The notes: a model not told the origin generated them from the letters alone. DNA of 35,535 bases from Turneriella parva (GCA_020719945.1 DYPL01000023.1:1-35535), one strand, 5' to 3'. Shown: positions 26,466 through 35,377, counted from the first letter of the stretch. Numbers and translations are program-made.

Positions 26466-27191
26466 CTATTGATTTGTATTCTCCCTATGGGATAACGTTC
26501 CAGGATGATACGGGCATGTTTGCGAAGGAGCTTGGCGCAGTGTTCGCGCGCCCGATGGGGTAATCCGAATCAGGTTTCCTGTTACAGGTTTCTGGAGTAA
26601 CAGGAGGATGGCGTAATAGGCCATGGCAGAACCCGCAAACTGGGGCAGGGCTGATAACACACCTTCGCTAAAACTTTCTCTCAATTGCTGTGTCGTGCCG
26701 GCTTCGGGGAAAAGGCAGTGAAAACAGGGAATGCCAGGAGCCCGGCGCTGCTGCAAAAAAATATTGCCCTCAAGAGGAGACAGGGCGCCAAGAATGGCGG
26801 GAGTGTTGCTCTGCCAGGCGAACAGAGCCAGCTTCTGCTTATGGGGCAGGCTGTCCGTGGCGTCTATCAGAAGATTGTACTGGCCGCTAAAGGGAAAACT
26901 TTCGCGAAAGGCTTGAATGGATATATCCGGATTTATGTCAGCAAGAAAATCGCGCGCAGCGTCTGCCTTGTAGCGACCAATGTCTTTCATGCGATACAGC
27001 AACTGGCGGGATAGATTCGATGCAGATACGGTGTCGGGATCATACAGGGTAATATTACCCACACCGGAAGAGGCAAGAGCTGGCAAAAGAGAGCTGCCCA
27101 GGCCGCCTGCTCCCGCAACGAGGATGCGGGAATGCGCAAGCCTTCGCTGGCCTTCTTCGCCAATGGTGGCTATCTGGCGGCTGTAATCCAT
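26466..27191 (-). CDS. ThiF/MoeB/HesA-family E1-like adenylyltransferase
   Basis: A 241-residue enzyme that would adenylate the C-terminus of a small ubiquitin-like sulfur carrier (ThiS or MoaD type) for thiamine or molybdopterin synthesis. MDYSRQI is the usual start, followed by the ATP loop GAGGLGS at 27-33, the SNLSRQ motif with its catalytic-site Arg, and LIDATDS with Asp110. The zinc site has a normal first pair (Cys156, Cys159 in CFHC), but the second is Cys226-Pro-Tyr-His229 where MoeB and ThiF have CxxC. No ThiS, MoaD or rhodanese domain is nearby, so the partner is unknown. The start overlaps the previous gene by 22 nt. Confidence 0.88.
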   Translation of the reverse strand: MDYSRQIATIGEEGQRRLAHSRILVAGAGGLGSSLLPALASSGVGNITLYDPDTVSASNLSRQLLYRMKDIGRYKADAARDFLADINPDISIQAFRESFPFSGQYNLLIDATDSLPHKQKLALFAWQSNTPAILGALSPLEGNIFLQQRRAPGIPCFHCLFPEAGTTQQLRESFSEGVLSALPQFAGSAMAYYAILLLLQKPVTGNLIRITPSGARTLRQAPSQTCPYHPGTLSHRENTNQ

Positions 27192-28024
27192 TGTGAGAGT
27201 GTCTGCTGCTGAAAGCGGCTGAAGGCAGCAGTATCAACACTTTCCTCAGGGTATAAGGCAAGAAAGCGAAAACGGCGTTTTCCGTGAGAGGCAAGGCAGT
27301 AGCTGGCTGTGGTATGTTCTGCGGCAGAAAAAAGAAGGCATTTGCCAATGGGAAACGCTTCGCTCGAGACGAGTTTCCAGCCATTTTGTTTGCGGAGAGA
27401 TTTTTCCAGTCCAAGGGAATAGATTTCGAGAGCTTTGGGAGACGAAGCCGTCGGCTCAATCTCATCAAGACTGATCTCTGCCTCTATGGTGCCGGTAGAG
27501 TCTATCAATAGAGTCTGGCCGACGAGCCTGCGCTCGGCAGAAAACCAGGCGGGGATTGTATAGGGATAACCGGCAAAGACTTCTGTTTCAGCCTTATATA
27601 TGGGGTTCATTGCCAGTCGCGAAACATGAGCGGTAATTCGGGGAGAGAGATCGGGAGCCCGCGAAGGCAGAGATGTAAAGCAGTAATTGAGAACTCCTTG
27701 GGGAAGTACTTCAAAAGAGCAGAAAAGCTGTTCGCTCTGGCCCGGCTTTGGCTCGGGAGAATACAGCCTTCCGTTTTTTTTCATGGCAGAAGCAGATATG
27801 AGAGTCCGCTCCATAAAATCAATTTTAATAAAAGGGGCAGGAAGAGCGAGGCTGCCCCGCAGGTAAGCAGGCTCTCCGCCTGATTTGCGAAGGAGAAACA
27901 GATAGCGGCCAGTTTCGGTGGTCTCTTGGAGTCCGCGCAAATCAAAATCCTGCGCAAATGCGAAAGAAGGGGGCAGAAAGGAGAGCGCAGCTAGCAGAAG
28001 CAGGCTGCGCAGAAGGGTCTTCAT
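27170..28024 (-). CDS. Exported protein of unknown function
   Basis: A 284-residue protein with a strong signal peptide (LLRSLLLLAALSFLPPSFAFA, cleavage near residue 25). The mature part seems beta-rich, with pairs of Cys near residues 105-120 and 245-265 that could form disulfides in the periplasm. I do not recognise the family. Its ATG shares one base with the stop of the HEAT-repeat gene (TAATG), and its end overlaps the ThiF-like gene, so the three appear co-translated. No link to sulfur-carrier chemistry is visible in its sequence. Confidence 0.7.
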   Translation of the reverse strand: MKTLLRSLLLLAALSFLPPSFAFAQDFDLRGLQETTETGRYLFLLRKSGGEPAYLRGSLALPAPFIKIDFMERTLISASAMKKNGRLYSPEPKPGQSEQLFCSFEVLPQGVLNYCFTSLPSRAPDLSPRITAHVSRLAMNPIYKAETEVFAGYPYTIPAWFSAERRLVGQTLLIDSTGTIEAEISLDEIEPTASSPKALEIYSLGLEKSLRKQNGWKLVSSEAFPIGKCLLFSAAEHTTASYCLASHGKRRFRFLALYPEESVDTAAFSRFQQQTLSQWITAAR

Positions 28025-28491
28025 TATTTTTTAATTTTTTTGCGGAGGCGGTCTATCATGTCGGCGATAAATGGATCGTCGCGGTGGTTGGCATCGGCAT
28101 AGTCGAGAGCTTTTGTGGTGTGTTCGTTATCAAAGTCCTTGAGGTTGAAAAGACCAACCAGGGCAGAATAGACCACGTCTTTGCTGGCATCGTTCTCTAC
28201 GGCCATGCGAAGAGGTTTAACGGCCTTTTTGTCTTCAATGCGACCTAAAGCGGTAGCAGCGTGTGCCCGTACATTGGCGTTTTCGTGGTTGGCGAGAACT
28301 TCAAGGAGAGGGTCTACAGCGTCTTTTACCTTTTTATCTCCAAGATAGCGCTCAGCCTCGATGACGACAGATGTATCGCTGGATTTGAGGTCTTTAATAT
28401 TGTCTTCGTTGCTTTTTTCTGCGGCAAAAATACCGGTAGTCAAAGCGATCAGGGCAATGGCAAAAATGTTTTTAAGTTTTGAGGTAGTCAT
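28024..28491 (-). CDS. Exported HEAT-repeat protein
   Basis: A 155-residue protein starting at ATG 28491, where GGAGG lies 5 nt upstream. A signal peptide (about 1-23, ending IFAAE) is followed by HEAT-like helical repeats: VVIEAERYLGDKKVKDAVDP, NVRAHAATALGRIEDKKAVK and a third more divergent unit. The Lys-rich C-terminus is IDRLRKKIKK. HEAT repeats generally bind proteins; a periplasmic scaffold is the most that can be said. The frame is open 17 codons upstream, but the ribosome site and signal peptide choose this start. Confidence 0.82.
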   Translation of the reverse strand: MTTSKLKNIFAIALIALTTGIFAAEKSNEDNIKDLKSSDTSVVIEAERYLGDKKVKDAVDPLLEVLANHENANVRAHAATALGRIEDKKAVKPLRMAVENDASKDVVYSALVGLFNLKDFDNEHTTKALDYADANHRDDPFIADMIDRLRKKIKK

Positions 28492-28581
28492 GGATCCTCC
28501 ATTGGATTTGTTCCACTCTACATGCATAGAAGTGTCTGGCAAGTATTTTTTGTATTTTTCTTATGCAACCCGGAGAGATAG

Positions 28582-28605
28582 CGGGGTCTACCCCGAAGGG
28601 GTAGA
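28582..28605. promoter_or_regulatory. Two alternative hairpins sharing one arm (GGGG-CCCC-GGGG)
   Basis: TCTACCCC and GGGGTAGA pair perfectly over eight bases with a GAA loop (28587-28605). The CCCC arm can instead pair with the preceding CGGGG (CGGGG-TCTA-CCCCG, 28582-28595). The site lies upstream of the HEAT-repeat gene and downstream of the outer-membrane protein gene, both on the minus strand. Neither strand has a U run after the stem, so it is not a standard terminator. Confidence 0.55.
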
Positions 28606-28652
28606 AAAAAATCTTAGCGACAAAAGCAGGGCCCGCCGTGCGGCTGTGCCTC

Positions 28653-30089
28653 TTAATTCCCTATGACATCGCGCACAGTGGGAATTTTATCGCCCTGTTC
28701 TTCTTCGCGCTCTGCCTCCTCTTTATCTGGTTGTTCAGTATCAACCTTATCCGGCGTTTTTTCTGGTTCACTCTTGGGCGGTATCCCCTGCGGGGCAATT
28801 TGGCTCAAAAAGAAATCCGCTGAAATCTGAACTTCCCAGGCATTCTCCGAAGGGTTCGCAAGATATGCTCCATGCACGGCAAATGGTGAGGTCATAGATT
28901 GGTAAGAGAATCCCGCATTATACGCTATTTCTGTGCTGCCCAATCCGGTATCGCGCTCAAGCGACTGAAAAGCTGCACCGGAATCGGGCTCTGTCTTGCT
29001 GCTTTTGCCGGTATCGTAGAGAGTAATCGAATTTTCAATTCCGCCGAGAAGCGTGAGTTCCCTGTTCCCCGCCACGGGAAACTGAAACATGACGGGCATG
29101 TTCAGGGAAACGAGCTGTTGTGAAATTCTCATGGTGCCATAGTTTTCTATAGCGGCCAGCGTGTTTCCGTATTCGTACTGTAGCCCGGGAGCCACGAAAA
29201 ATTTTATACGTTCATTTTGAATGCCTTGGCGGTAAAATCCAATTATCTGATAATTTTGCCCAATAACTGCAGCACTTGTATCGGAGCCTGTGTTTTTTTC
29301 GTTCCAGCCCGTTATTTCCGCCTGGCCGGAAAGATCCCAGCCGAAGGCGCCTCCCGCAAACATCGTGAACCATCCAAACGATTCTATTTCAAGACCATAG
29401 CCGCCGCCGAGCTGCGAGTACGTCTCCTGGACAGTGCCAGTCCCGGCGTTGTCGTCTTGAATGGAGTCTTCTATGGTTTTGTATGCCAGGGCAAAATTCC
29501 AAACGTTATTTTGACCTTTGTCGGATCCGCCCGCGTGCAGCCCCGCTTTCATGGTTCGGTTGAGCTGGTCGTATTTTGCGGCGCCACTGTACGTATAGCT
29601 TTCGTCTTGCGCCTGTGCCGCCAGGGTTTCGTAATCGGTTACTCCCGATGCATGTCTTATAGATATTTCGCTGGAATCTACGGTAAAGAAGGCCGCGAGT
29701 CCCATTCCTGCAAGGCTGGTTCCGATTTGCGCCACCGCTGCGTAGTCGTCGTTTCTGCCAGAGACCGTTTGCCCTGCGGCGGTTTCGTTTTGTCTGTATG
29801 CGGAATCGTTGCGAAAGGATACTCCGTAATAGAGCATGGAAATTTTTCCCGCCGTTGAAAACAGAGCTCCCTGCCGGGGATTGCCGACATTGCCAGAGTA
29901 ATGCGCAGAGACGACATCGCGCGAGGCAAGTGAATAAAAAGAGGGCAGCGTAATGGTATCCCATGTGTCAGTGAGGAAATTGCGCTCTGCTCCAATGCTG
30001 TTAGCTGGACTTTTTTCGAGCACGCTTATTTCTGCTGCGAGCGGGCTCAGGATAGAAAATAAAATTGCGGTAATTGTATTTGTCTTCAC
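28653..30089 (-). CDS. Probable outer-membrane beta-barrel protein with acidic C-terminal tail
   Basis: A 478-residue protein with a signal peptide (about 1-19). The body is full of alternating polar/aromatic strands rich in Gly, Tyr and Phe (for example GKISMLYYGVSF, FAVHGAYLANPSENAWEVQISADFF), consistent with a beta-barrel of porin type; this is a pattern judgement, not a family match. After the last strand comes a 40-residue Pro/Glu/Lys tail (PEKTPDKVDTEQP and on), which is unusual because barrels normally end at the final aromatic. The start is GTG 30089, overlapping the phosphatase stop (GTGA). The gene is therefore coupled to the phosphatase. Confidence 0.7.
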   Translation of the reverse strand: MKTNTITAILFSILSPLAAEISVLEKSPANSIGAERNFLTDTWDTITLPSFYSLASRDVVSAHYSGNVGNPRQGALFSTAGKISMLYYGVSFRNDSAYRQNETAAGQTVSGRNDDYAAVAQIGTSLAGMGLAAFFTVDSSEISIRHASGVTDYETLAAQAQDESYTYSGAAKYDQLNRTMKAGLHAGGSDKGQNNVWNFALAYKTIEDSIQDDNAGTGTVQETYSQLGGGYGLEIESFGWFTMFAGGAFGWDLSGQAEITGWNEKNTGSDTSAAVIGQNYQIIGFYRQGIQNERIKFFVAPGLQYEYGNTLAAIENYGTMRISQQLVSLNMPVMFQFPVAGNRELTLLGGIENSITLYDTGKSSKTEPDSGAAFQSLERDTGLGSTEIAYNAGFSYQSMTSPFAVHGAYLANPSENAWEVQISADFFLSQIAPQGIPPKSEPEKTPDKVDTEQPDKEEAEREEEQGDKIPTVRDVIGN

Positions 30090-32293
30090 AGTTTATTCAG
30101 TGCCCTCATTGTTTTTTCGTCATCTGGTTTAATTTCGAGTACCCGCTCAAGACATTTGCGGGCAAGTACTTTTTCTCCCGTTTTTGCATAGACTCTTCCG
30201 AGCAGTTTCCAAGCCTGAACCGATTGAGCAGAAAAGCCAATTGCCTTTTCGAGCGATTCGCGCGCGGCAGTATATTGATTTTGTCGAAATGCTATGTAAC
30301 TCCTGTAGTAGTGGTAGAAGAAGCTTTCGGCGTGGATGTGCTGTATTGTATCGAGTGCTTCCTCGAATTTTTTTTCGTGAATAAGCGAGACAATTGTTTT
30401 TTGGATCTCATTACTGCCTTTGAGCGATTCTTCGTTTTCCTTTCCGAGATACGATATCCGCAGGAGTGAAATATCGTCTCTTATTTCTCCCGCCTGCAGA
30501 ATGGATTCGTACATGGATTCAATTTCACCGTCTGCTTTTTCTACCACATCGAGAAAGAAATCATCGTCGGGGTCTTCCCTGTCAATAAAGTCACTGCGCC
30601 CGTCAGAACCGAGAATGACAATATCTCCCGGTTTTAATTGTTCCTTTAAAACTTCGAACGTTTCTTGGAACGGATTGCCTATTTTGTACATTTGCCGCGA
30701 TGTTCCAAACCACGAGGCCTTGCGATCGCGGTACAGAACGGGTAATGGATGCTCAGCATTAAAATAATAGACCTGGCCTTTTGTTTCTTGGACGAGTCCA
30801 AGAATACAGGTGATGAACATGGCACCGTCAAAACTTTCGAAAATCCGCTGCATTTCGTGAAAGGCATCGCGGAGCCATTCTTTGGGAGTCTGTGTTTTTA
30901 CGGATTCATTGGTCTGGGAGCGCACCATGATGGCATTGATGAGTGCCCCCATCACGAGAGCCCCGCCGGCTCCCTGCATGGATTTTCCCATGGCATCGCC
31001 GTTAAAGAACATGGAATAATGTTCGCCGCGCAACTGTATATTTCCCGTAACACAAAGATCGCCCCCGAGTTCTGAGCTCCAGTGCTTAAACGAAAACTTT
31101 TTCTTTTGCCGCAGAATAAAAGAAGTATTCACAGTTTGCGAGCGATTTCTGTCTCTAAACAGCGGGTTTGCAATCAGCGTGGTGAGGTAATAGTCGGCAT
31201 CCTGCTGCTGCTTGAGTGCCTGTACAGCGGCAAGACTTTCCGAAAGCTCCAGTGTGCGCGCATCGATAAGGACTTCCAGATTTTCTGAGTAGCTGCGGAT
31301 TGCCGTCACCATTTCGTTGAATGTTTTTCCTAATTCTGCAAATTCATCGTTGCCGGATTCCGGAACGCGAATTTCGTAGTTTCGCTCGCTGACTTTTTTT
31401 ACGGCTGTTCCAAGCATTTCGAGGGGTTTTGCCAGCCAGCGCGCCAGAAAAAACGAACTTGCGGGAATCAGCAGTATGGCTATTCCCAGCAGCAGAAAAC
31501 TCATTTCGCGGAGTTTTTGCAGTTCGTACATTTGTGACTGCGCGGATATGTCTATGCCAAGAACCGCGATCATGTTGCCAGCAGCGTCCCGGATAGGGGC
31601 GGCAGCCGTCATCCAAGTGCCCCACTTATCTTTCTCAAATTCTTTGGCTGTGGTTAGAATATTTTTCTGCAGACTTTCCTGGATGGTAAGCCCTTCTACG
31701 GGAAAAATGAGGCCTGGATTGGTAGGTTCTTCTTCGTCGTCAATGCTGCCGTTTCCGTTCATGTCTATGGCTTCGTAATCTGCATCGGCCAGAAAAATGG
31801 AGTAACCGGGATGCAGCGGATGCGGAATTAGCAGATACGCATAGCGAATCCCGGGCCGGTTTCCCTGAGCGTCGCGAATAATCTGGTGGAATTTTTTCCA
31901 TTGCGCGTCTGCCGGCAGGGTAGAAGCTTTTATGGCTCTAAGCTCCTGGATAATGCGCCCGTATTCCGGCATGGTAATAATAGAATCTATGTCTTCCGGA
32001 GAAAGGCTGTCTTCGCTTTCTTGCACAGCCAGCAGTTCTTTTTCCGTGATGGGGATCGCTCGGGAGAGAATTTCCTGTGTGAGCAGGCGCAGATCTTTCT
32101 GTAGACCCGGGCTAAAGCGAAGCAGGCCACCCTGCAATATGTCGCGCAGGTGAGATTCGGTCTGCTGAGTAATAATATTACTGCTTACGCTGTAGAGATA
32201 GAAAAGTCCAGCTCCCATAAGAATTGCTATTAACGCACCGGTCAGGAGCATCATTTTGAGGGCAAACGGAAATCTGGCAGAGAGCGGTTTCAT
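30086..32293 (-). CDS. Membrane SpoIIE-type PP2C phosphatase with EF-hand sensor, HAMP and TPRs
   Basis: A 735-residue signalling protein. TM1 is at about 12-36 and a periplasmic sensor at about 37-262. The sensor holds the loop DMNGNGSIDDEE at 177-188, a textbook EF-hand calcium site (Asp177, Asn179, Asn181, Gly182, Asp185, Glu188). TM2 is at about 264-286, HAMP at about 287-340, then a coiled coil. The SpoIIE/PP2C domain spans about 395-615, with acidic metal positions at GGD412, FNGD433, GSDG (Asp564) and RDD (606-607). Two TPR units end the protein (about 635-735). It should dephosphorylate Ser/Thr-phosphorylated regulators, typically STAS proteins. Confidence 0.9.
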   Translation of the reverse strand: MKPLSARFPFALKMMLLTGALIAILMGAGLFYLYSVSSNIITQQTESHLRDILQGGLLRFSPGLQKDLRLLTQEILSRAIPITEKELLAVQESEDSLSPEDIDSIITMPEYGRIIQELRAIKASTLPADAQWKKFHQIIRDAQGNRPGIRYAYLLIPHPLHPGYSIFLADADYEAIDMNGNGSIDDEEEPTNPGLIFPVEGLTIQESLQKNILTTAKEFEKDKWGTWMTAAAPIRDAAGNMIAVLGIDISAQSQMYELQKLREMSFLLLGIAILLIPASSFFLARWLAKPLEMLGTAVKKVSERNYEIRVPESGNDEFAELGKTFNEMVTAIRSYSENLEVLIDARTLELSESLAAVQALKQQQDADYYLTTLIANPLFRDRNRSQTVNTSFILRQKKKFSFKHWSSELGGDLCVTGNIQLRGEHYSMFFNGDAMGKSMQGAGGALVMGALINAIMVRSQTNESVKTQTPKEWLRDAFHEMQRIFESFDGAMFITCILGLVQETKGQVYYFNAEHPLPVLYRDRKASWFGTSRQMYKIGNPFQETFEVLKEQLKPGDIVILGSDGRSDFIDREDPDDDFFLDVVEKADGEIESMYESILQAGEIRDDISLLRISYLGKENEESLKGSNEIQKTIVSLIHEKKFEEALDTIQHIHAESFFYHYYRSYIAFRQNQYTAARESLEKAIGFSAQSVQAWKLLGRVYAKTGEKVLARKCLERVLEIKPDDEKTMRALNKL

Positions 32294-32380
32294 ATGATGC
32301 GCGCCATAGAATCGAAATTATTGCATACCCGCAAGCGAAAAACTTCTTCCCCGTGTAAGCGCTCGTTTTGAGGTTGTACC

Positions 32381-33478
32381 ATGTTTGGAAAAAAGAAAGA
32401 AAATATACAGGATATAGTAACAGAAATACTGTTAGGTGCAGAAATTCCAGGATTGGGAAAATCAGCGGCAGCAGCCGGAGCTGTTCTCGAGGTCTCCGAG
32501 GAAACAGGAATTTTCACGTTTCTCGTGAAGAATCTTCCCAGTCGCAAGAGCCAGATAGAGCTCGATGCAGCAGCGCGGACTCGTCTTTCTGAGCGAGGAA
32601 TTGATCAGAGCAAAATTATAATCAAGTTCGATGCTCCTCCTGCCCCCAAAGTAGAAACCACCGTTATTACACCATCGGCACCTCCATCGAACACCATTCC
32701 CGGAGTGAAACGCGTATTTGCGGTGGGCTCTGGAAAGGGCGGCGTCGGAAAATCTACTGTAACTGTTAACCTTGCGGCATCCCTTGTGAAGGCGGGCTAC
32801 AAGGTGGGCATACTCGACGCAGATATTTACGGGCCTTCCATCGGAAAAATGATGGGGCTCAATGGACGCCAGCCCGTAGAAGTGCGCGGAGACAGAATTA
32901 TTCCTCTCCAGAATCATGGAATTACGGTTATGAGCTTTGCCTTCCTTATAGAAGAAAATGCGCCGGTTATCTGGAGGGCCTCCATGCTGAATAAAGCCAT
33001 GAACCAGCTTTTGCACGATGTAGAATGGGGAGAGCTCGATTACATGATTATAGATCTGCCGCCGGGAACGGGAGATACGCAGCTCAATCTTTCGCAGATG
33101 GTTAAAACAGATGGCGCCGTCGTTGTAACGACTCCGCAGAACGTGGCGCTCCTCGATGCCACCCGCGCCGTACACATGTTCGAAAAGGTAAATATTCCCG
33201 TGGTGGGCGTAATCGAAAACATGAGCGAGTTTATTTGTCCGCATTGCGGCAAGCCTTCTCATATATTCTCACACGGAGGCGGAGAGACTCTTGCCGAGGC
33301 ATCGGAATCGGCTCTGCTTGGGCGCGTTCCTCTCACCATGCGGCTCATGGAGTCGGGCGAAAAAGGGGAGCCTCTGGTGTTGTCTGCCGATACAGAAGAT
33401 CCCCAGGTTGCTCCCGTGCAGTCTGCCTATGCGCATATTCTACAGAACTTTCTTTCTGTGATCGCGCATATTGACTGA
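32381..33478 (+). CDS. mrp: Mrp/ApbC/NBP35-family iron-sulfur carrier ATPase
   Basis: A P-loop ATPase that binds and transfers [4Fe-4S] clusters to target apoproteins. The 365 residues comprise a small N-terminal domain (about 5-85), which looks like a diverged MIP18/DUF59 domain without its usual DPE motif. A Pro-rich linker follows, then the ATPase domain with deviant Walker A GKGGVGKST at 118-126, DADIYGPS, and DLPPGTGDTQLNLSQ. The cluster-binding pair is Cys286/Cys289 in CPHCGK. The start ATG has GAGG 7 nt upstream. It is divergent from the phosphatase, with 87 bp between starts, and is followed by a 12-bp stem-loop. Confidence 0.95.
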   Translation: MFGKKKENIQDIVTEILLGAEIPGLGKSAAAAGAVLEVSEETGIFTFLVKNLPSRKSQIELDAAARTRLSERGIDQSKIIIKFDAPPAPKVETTVITPSAPPSNTIPGVKRVFAVGSGKGGVGKSTVTVNLAASLVKAGYKVGILDADIYGPSIGKMMGLNGRQPVEVRGDRIIPLQNHGITVMSFAFLIEENAPVIWRASMLNKAMNQLLHDVEWGELDYMIIDLPPGTGDTQLNLSQMVKTDGAVVVTTPQNVALLDATRAVHMFEKVNIPVVGVIENMSEFICPHCGKPSHIFSHGGGETLAEASESALLGRVPLTMRLMESGEKGEPLVLSADTEDPQVAPVQSAYAHILQNFLSVIAHID

Positions 33479-33488
33479 AATCTACAGG

Positions 33489-33517
33489 CGCAGGTTGTTA
33501 CGTCATAACGGCCTGCG
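33489..33517 (+). terminator. Stem-loop after mrp
   Basis: A 12-bp stem (two G-U pairs in RNA) with a five-base loop starts 10 nt after the mrp stop, followed by an interrupted T-rich tail (ACTTTGAGTTCC). It probably ends the mrp transcript; the imperfect tail lowers the confidence. Between it and the FapA-type gene end lie about 130 bp in which I see nothing. Confidence 0.6.
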
Positions 33518-33650
33518 ACTTTGAGTTCCATTTGTTTATGTCACGTTCTAAACCAATAGAACAGTGGCTCGTTTGGCTGTATGTTGGCCGCCGTCAAAAC
33601 CCACCCGTGAGCGGAGAAACCATTACGATTGCGGGATCTGTGACAGTCGG

Positions 33651-35330
33651 CTACTCTCCCTGGCCTTTTCCGGAAGATCTGGATTTGGATGGCGGCGCAG
33701 ATCCCTCGGCAATATCTCCATCGGGGCCAAGATAAATGGCCGTGCGCAAATTGGTACCGCGCAGTGGACTTCTAAACTGCCTGTTTTTGCCGAGGTTAAT
33801 TTCTACCTTGGGGTACAGTTGTTCCAACACATACACAAAGGATCCAGACAATGGGGGAAAGGAAGCCCGCGCAGTGTCAAACTGGTCCTGCAGGTTTTCT
33901 ATTTTGGAGGAATAGCGATCTGCTGCTTCGTTTAGTTTAATTAAATTTTCAAAGTCTTTCTCTTCTGCAGTTTTTTTGATCTGTTTGTCTTTGAGATGAG
34001 CAATTGCTATTTCGATTTTTTTTCTTGTTTCCTGTAGGGCAGAAATTTCTTCGCGGATGGCATGCAGGGATTCAAGGACTTCTGGAGGAGTGCCCACGGT
34101 GAGCCGCGTATGTGTTTCTACTTTTGCTCCGATTTTTTTACAGGTTATGCTCTCGCCGGCTATGGATTCTCCACCAATGAGTTCTCCTCTTCCCCCTGTA
34201 ATTTCAATGCTTTTGCCTGCAATGAGCTGGGAGTGCATGGCAGCCTCTGCAATGATGATACTATTGCGCGCTTTGGCTCTTCCCTGTTCAATAAACCGGG
34301 CGTAAATATTGCCGCCAGATTCTATGGAGCCTTCGCCACGTCCCATGAATCCACCGGCCAGAATTATGTCTCCATCTGCTTTCAGGGAAATATTGCCAAC
34401 ACTCATCTTTAGTATTATGGATCCTTTGGTCGTTAGGCTGAATCCGTCGGCCACGCGATTTTCTACGATCACCGAACCCGGAAAATCAATGTTCCCGGTT
34501 GAGTAATCAACCTGGTCTAACAGGATTACTTCGTCTATGCGGATTTCCCCGTAATGCTCGGCAACGGGCCTTCCTTCTATGCTCGCGATGAGAAACTCTC
34601 CTTCCACGTGCGTGTTTGGTCCCTGCGTAAAGGCAGCCGGCGTTCCTGCCATGACTGGAATTTTTTTTCCGTCCACTGTAAAACCCTCAACGCCCGTTCC
34701 AGGAGGCACAATTCTGGCAAGAGGCTCTCCCGCTGATACATGCGTAATGAGGCCAATTTCGCGGTGATCCACCTGTCCGGCCTCGTTTTTTTTGGGAGTT
34801 GGTTTGTGAGAAGTATCGAATAAAATCTGGACAAACCCGTTTTCGCCATGAACTGGCGTGCGACCACGAGCGACGACAATATGCCGCAGGTATTCTGGCT
34901 TTTGCGCAATGGAATCGAGAACGTCTTCGAGGTAACCCATGGTAATGCCCGATTCGCGAAGCCCATGGACGAGATCGGCTCTCGAGAGCGGGCGGCCACC
35001 TTGGGGAGGGTGAAGGTACAAAGAGGCAGACATGGAGTCTTCCGCAAGGAAAACTTCTGCCTTGGCATCTATGGCCTCGGAACCGGGATAATCTCCGATT
35101 AAATACTTTTCGCCACTGGCGTCGCGAACCGCTCGATCTACCGCAATCCAGTCTACATTTTTCAGCGACATCAGAAATATGCGCGAGCGAACTTCTTCGA
35201 GCGATGTTTTTTTGCCGGCCAGGGGTTTGTCTATAATCAGCATGGCTTTACCGTTTTCGTTCAGCACAGAAAAGCCGGGGGTAGATTCGTTTTCAAGTTC
35301 TTTAAGGAGGTCGTCGGCAAAATCCGGCAT
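33651..35330 (-). CDS. FapA/DUF342-family protein
   Basis: A 559-residue cytoplasmic protein. The N-terminal part (to about residue 190) is variable. The DUF342 core follows: REIGLITHVSAGEPLARIVPP, PGTGVEGFTVDGKKIP, then a right-handed beta-helix of hydrophobic/Gly repeats (FPGSVIVENRVADGF, GDIILAGGFMGRGEGSIES, GNIYARFIEQGRAKA, KSIEITGGRGELIGG). A coiled coil of about 70 residues follows (LESLHAIREEISALQETRKK), with a short tail. FapA-type proteins have been linked to polymer or polysaccharide binding and to flagellar or signalling loci, but the molecular role is unsettled. ATG 35330 is preferred over TTG 35351, which opens seven codons earlier; neither has a strong ribosome site. Confidence 0.88.
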   Translation of the reverse strand: MPDFADDLLKELENESTPGFSVLNENGKAMLIIDKPLAGKKTSLEEVRSRIFLMSLKNVDWIAVDRAVRDASGEKYLIGDYPGSEAIDAKAEVFLAEDSMSASLYLHPPQGGRPLSRADLVHGLRESGITMGYLEDVLDSIAQKPEYLRHIVVARGRTPVHGENGFVQILFDTSHKPTPKKNEAGQVDHREIGLITHVSAGEPLARIVPPGTGVEGFTVDGKKIPVMAGTPAAFTQGPNTHVEGEFLIASIEGRPVAEHYGEIRIDEVILLDQVDYSTGNIDFPGSVIVENRVADGFSLTTKGSIILKMSVGNISLKADGDIILAGGFMGRGEGSIESGGNIYARFIEQGRAKARNSIIIAEAAMHSQLIAGKSIEITGGRGELIGGESIAGESITCKKIGAKVETHTRLTVGTPPEVLESLHAIREEISALQETRKKIEIAIAHLKDKQIKKTAEEKDFENLIKLNEAADRYSSKIENLQDQFDTARASFPPLSGSFVYVLEQLYPKVEINLGKNRQFRSPLRGTNLRTAIYLGPDGDIAEGSAPPSKSRSSGKGQGE

Positions 35331-35377
35331 GCGGGAAAGGGAGCATTCCAAACGGGCCTGTCAAGTTTTTTGCGTTT

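Noticed and set aside
30086-32293. Reading the SpoIIE phosphatase as a chemoreceptor or histidine kinase because of its HAMP domain
   Set aside because: It has neither an MCP signalling tip nor an HATPase domain; the acidic PP2C positions are clear.
33532-33735. 67-codon plus-strand frame near the end of the FapA-type gene
   Set aside because: It overlaps the FapA-type coding end, and its second half is a shadow of that gene.
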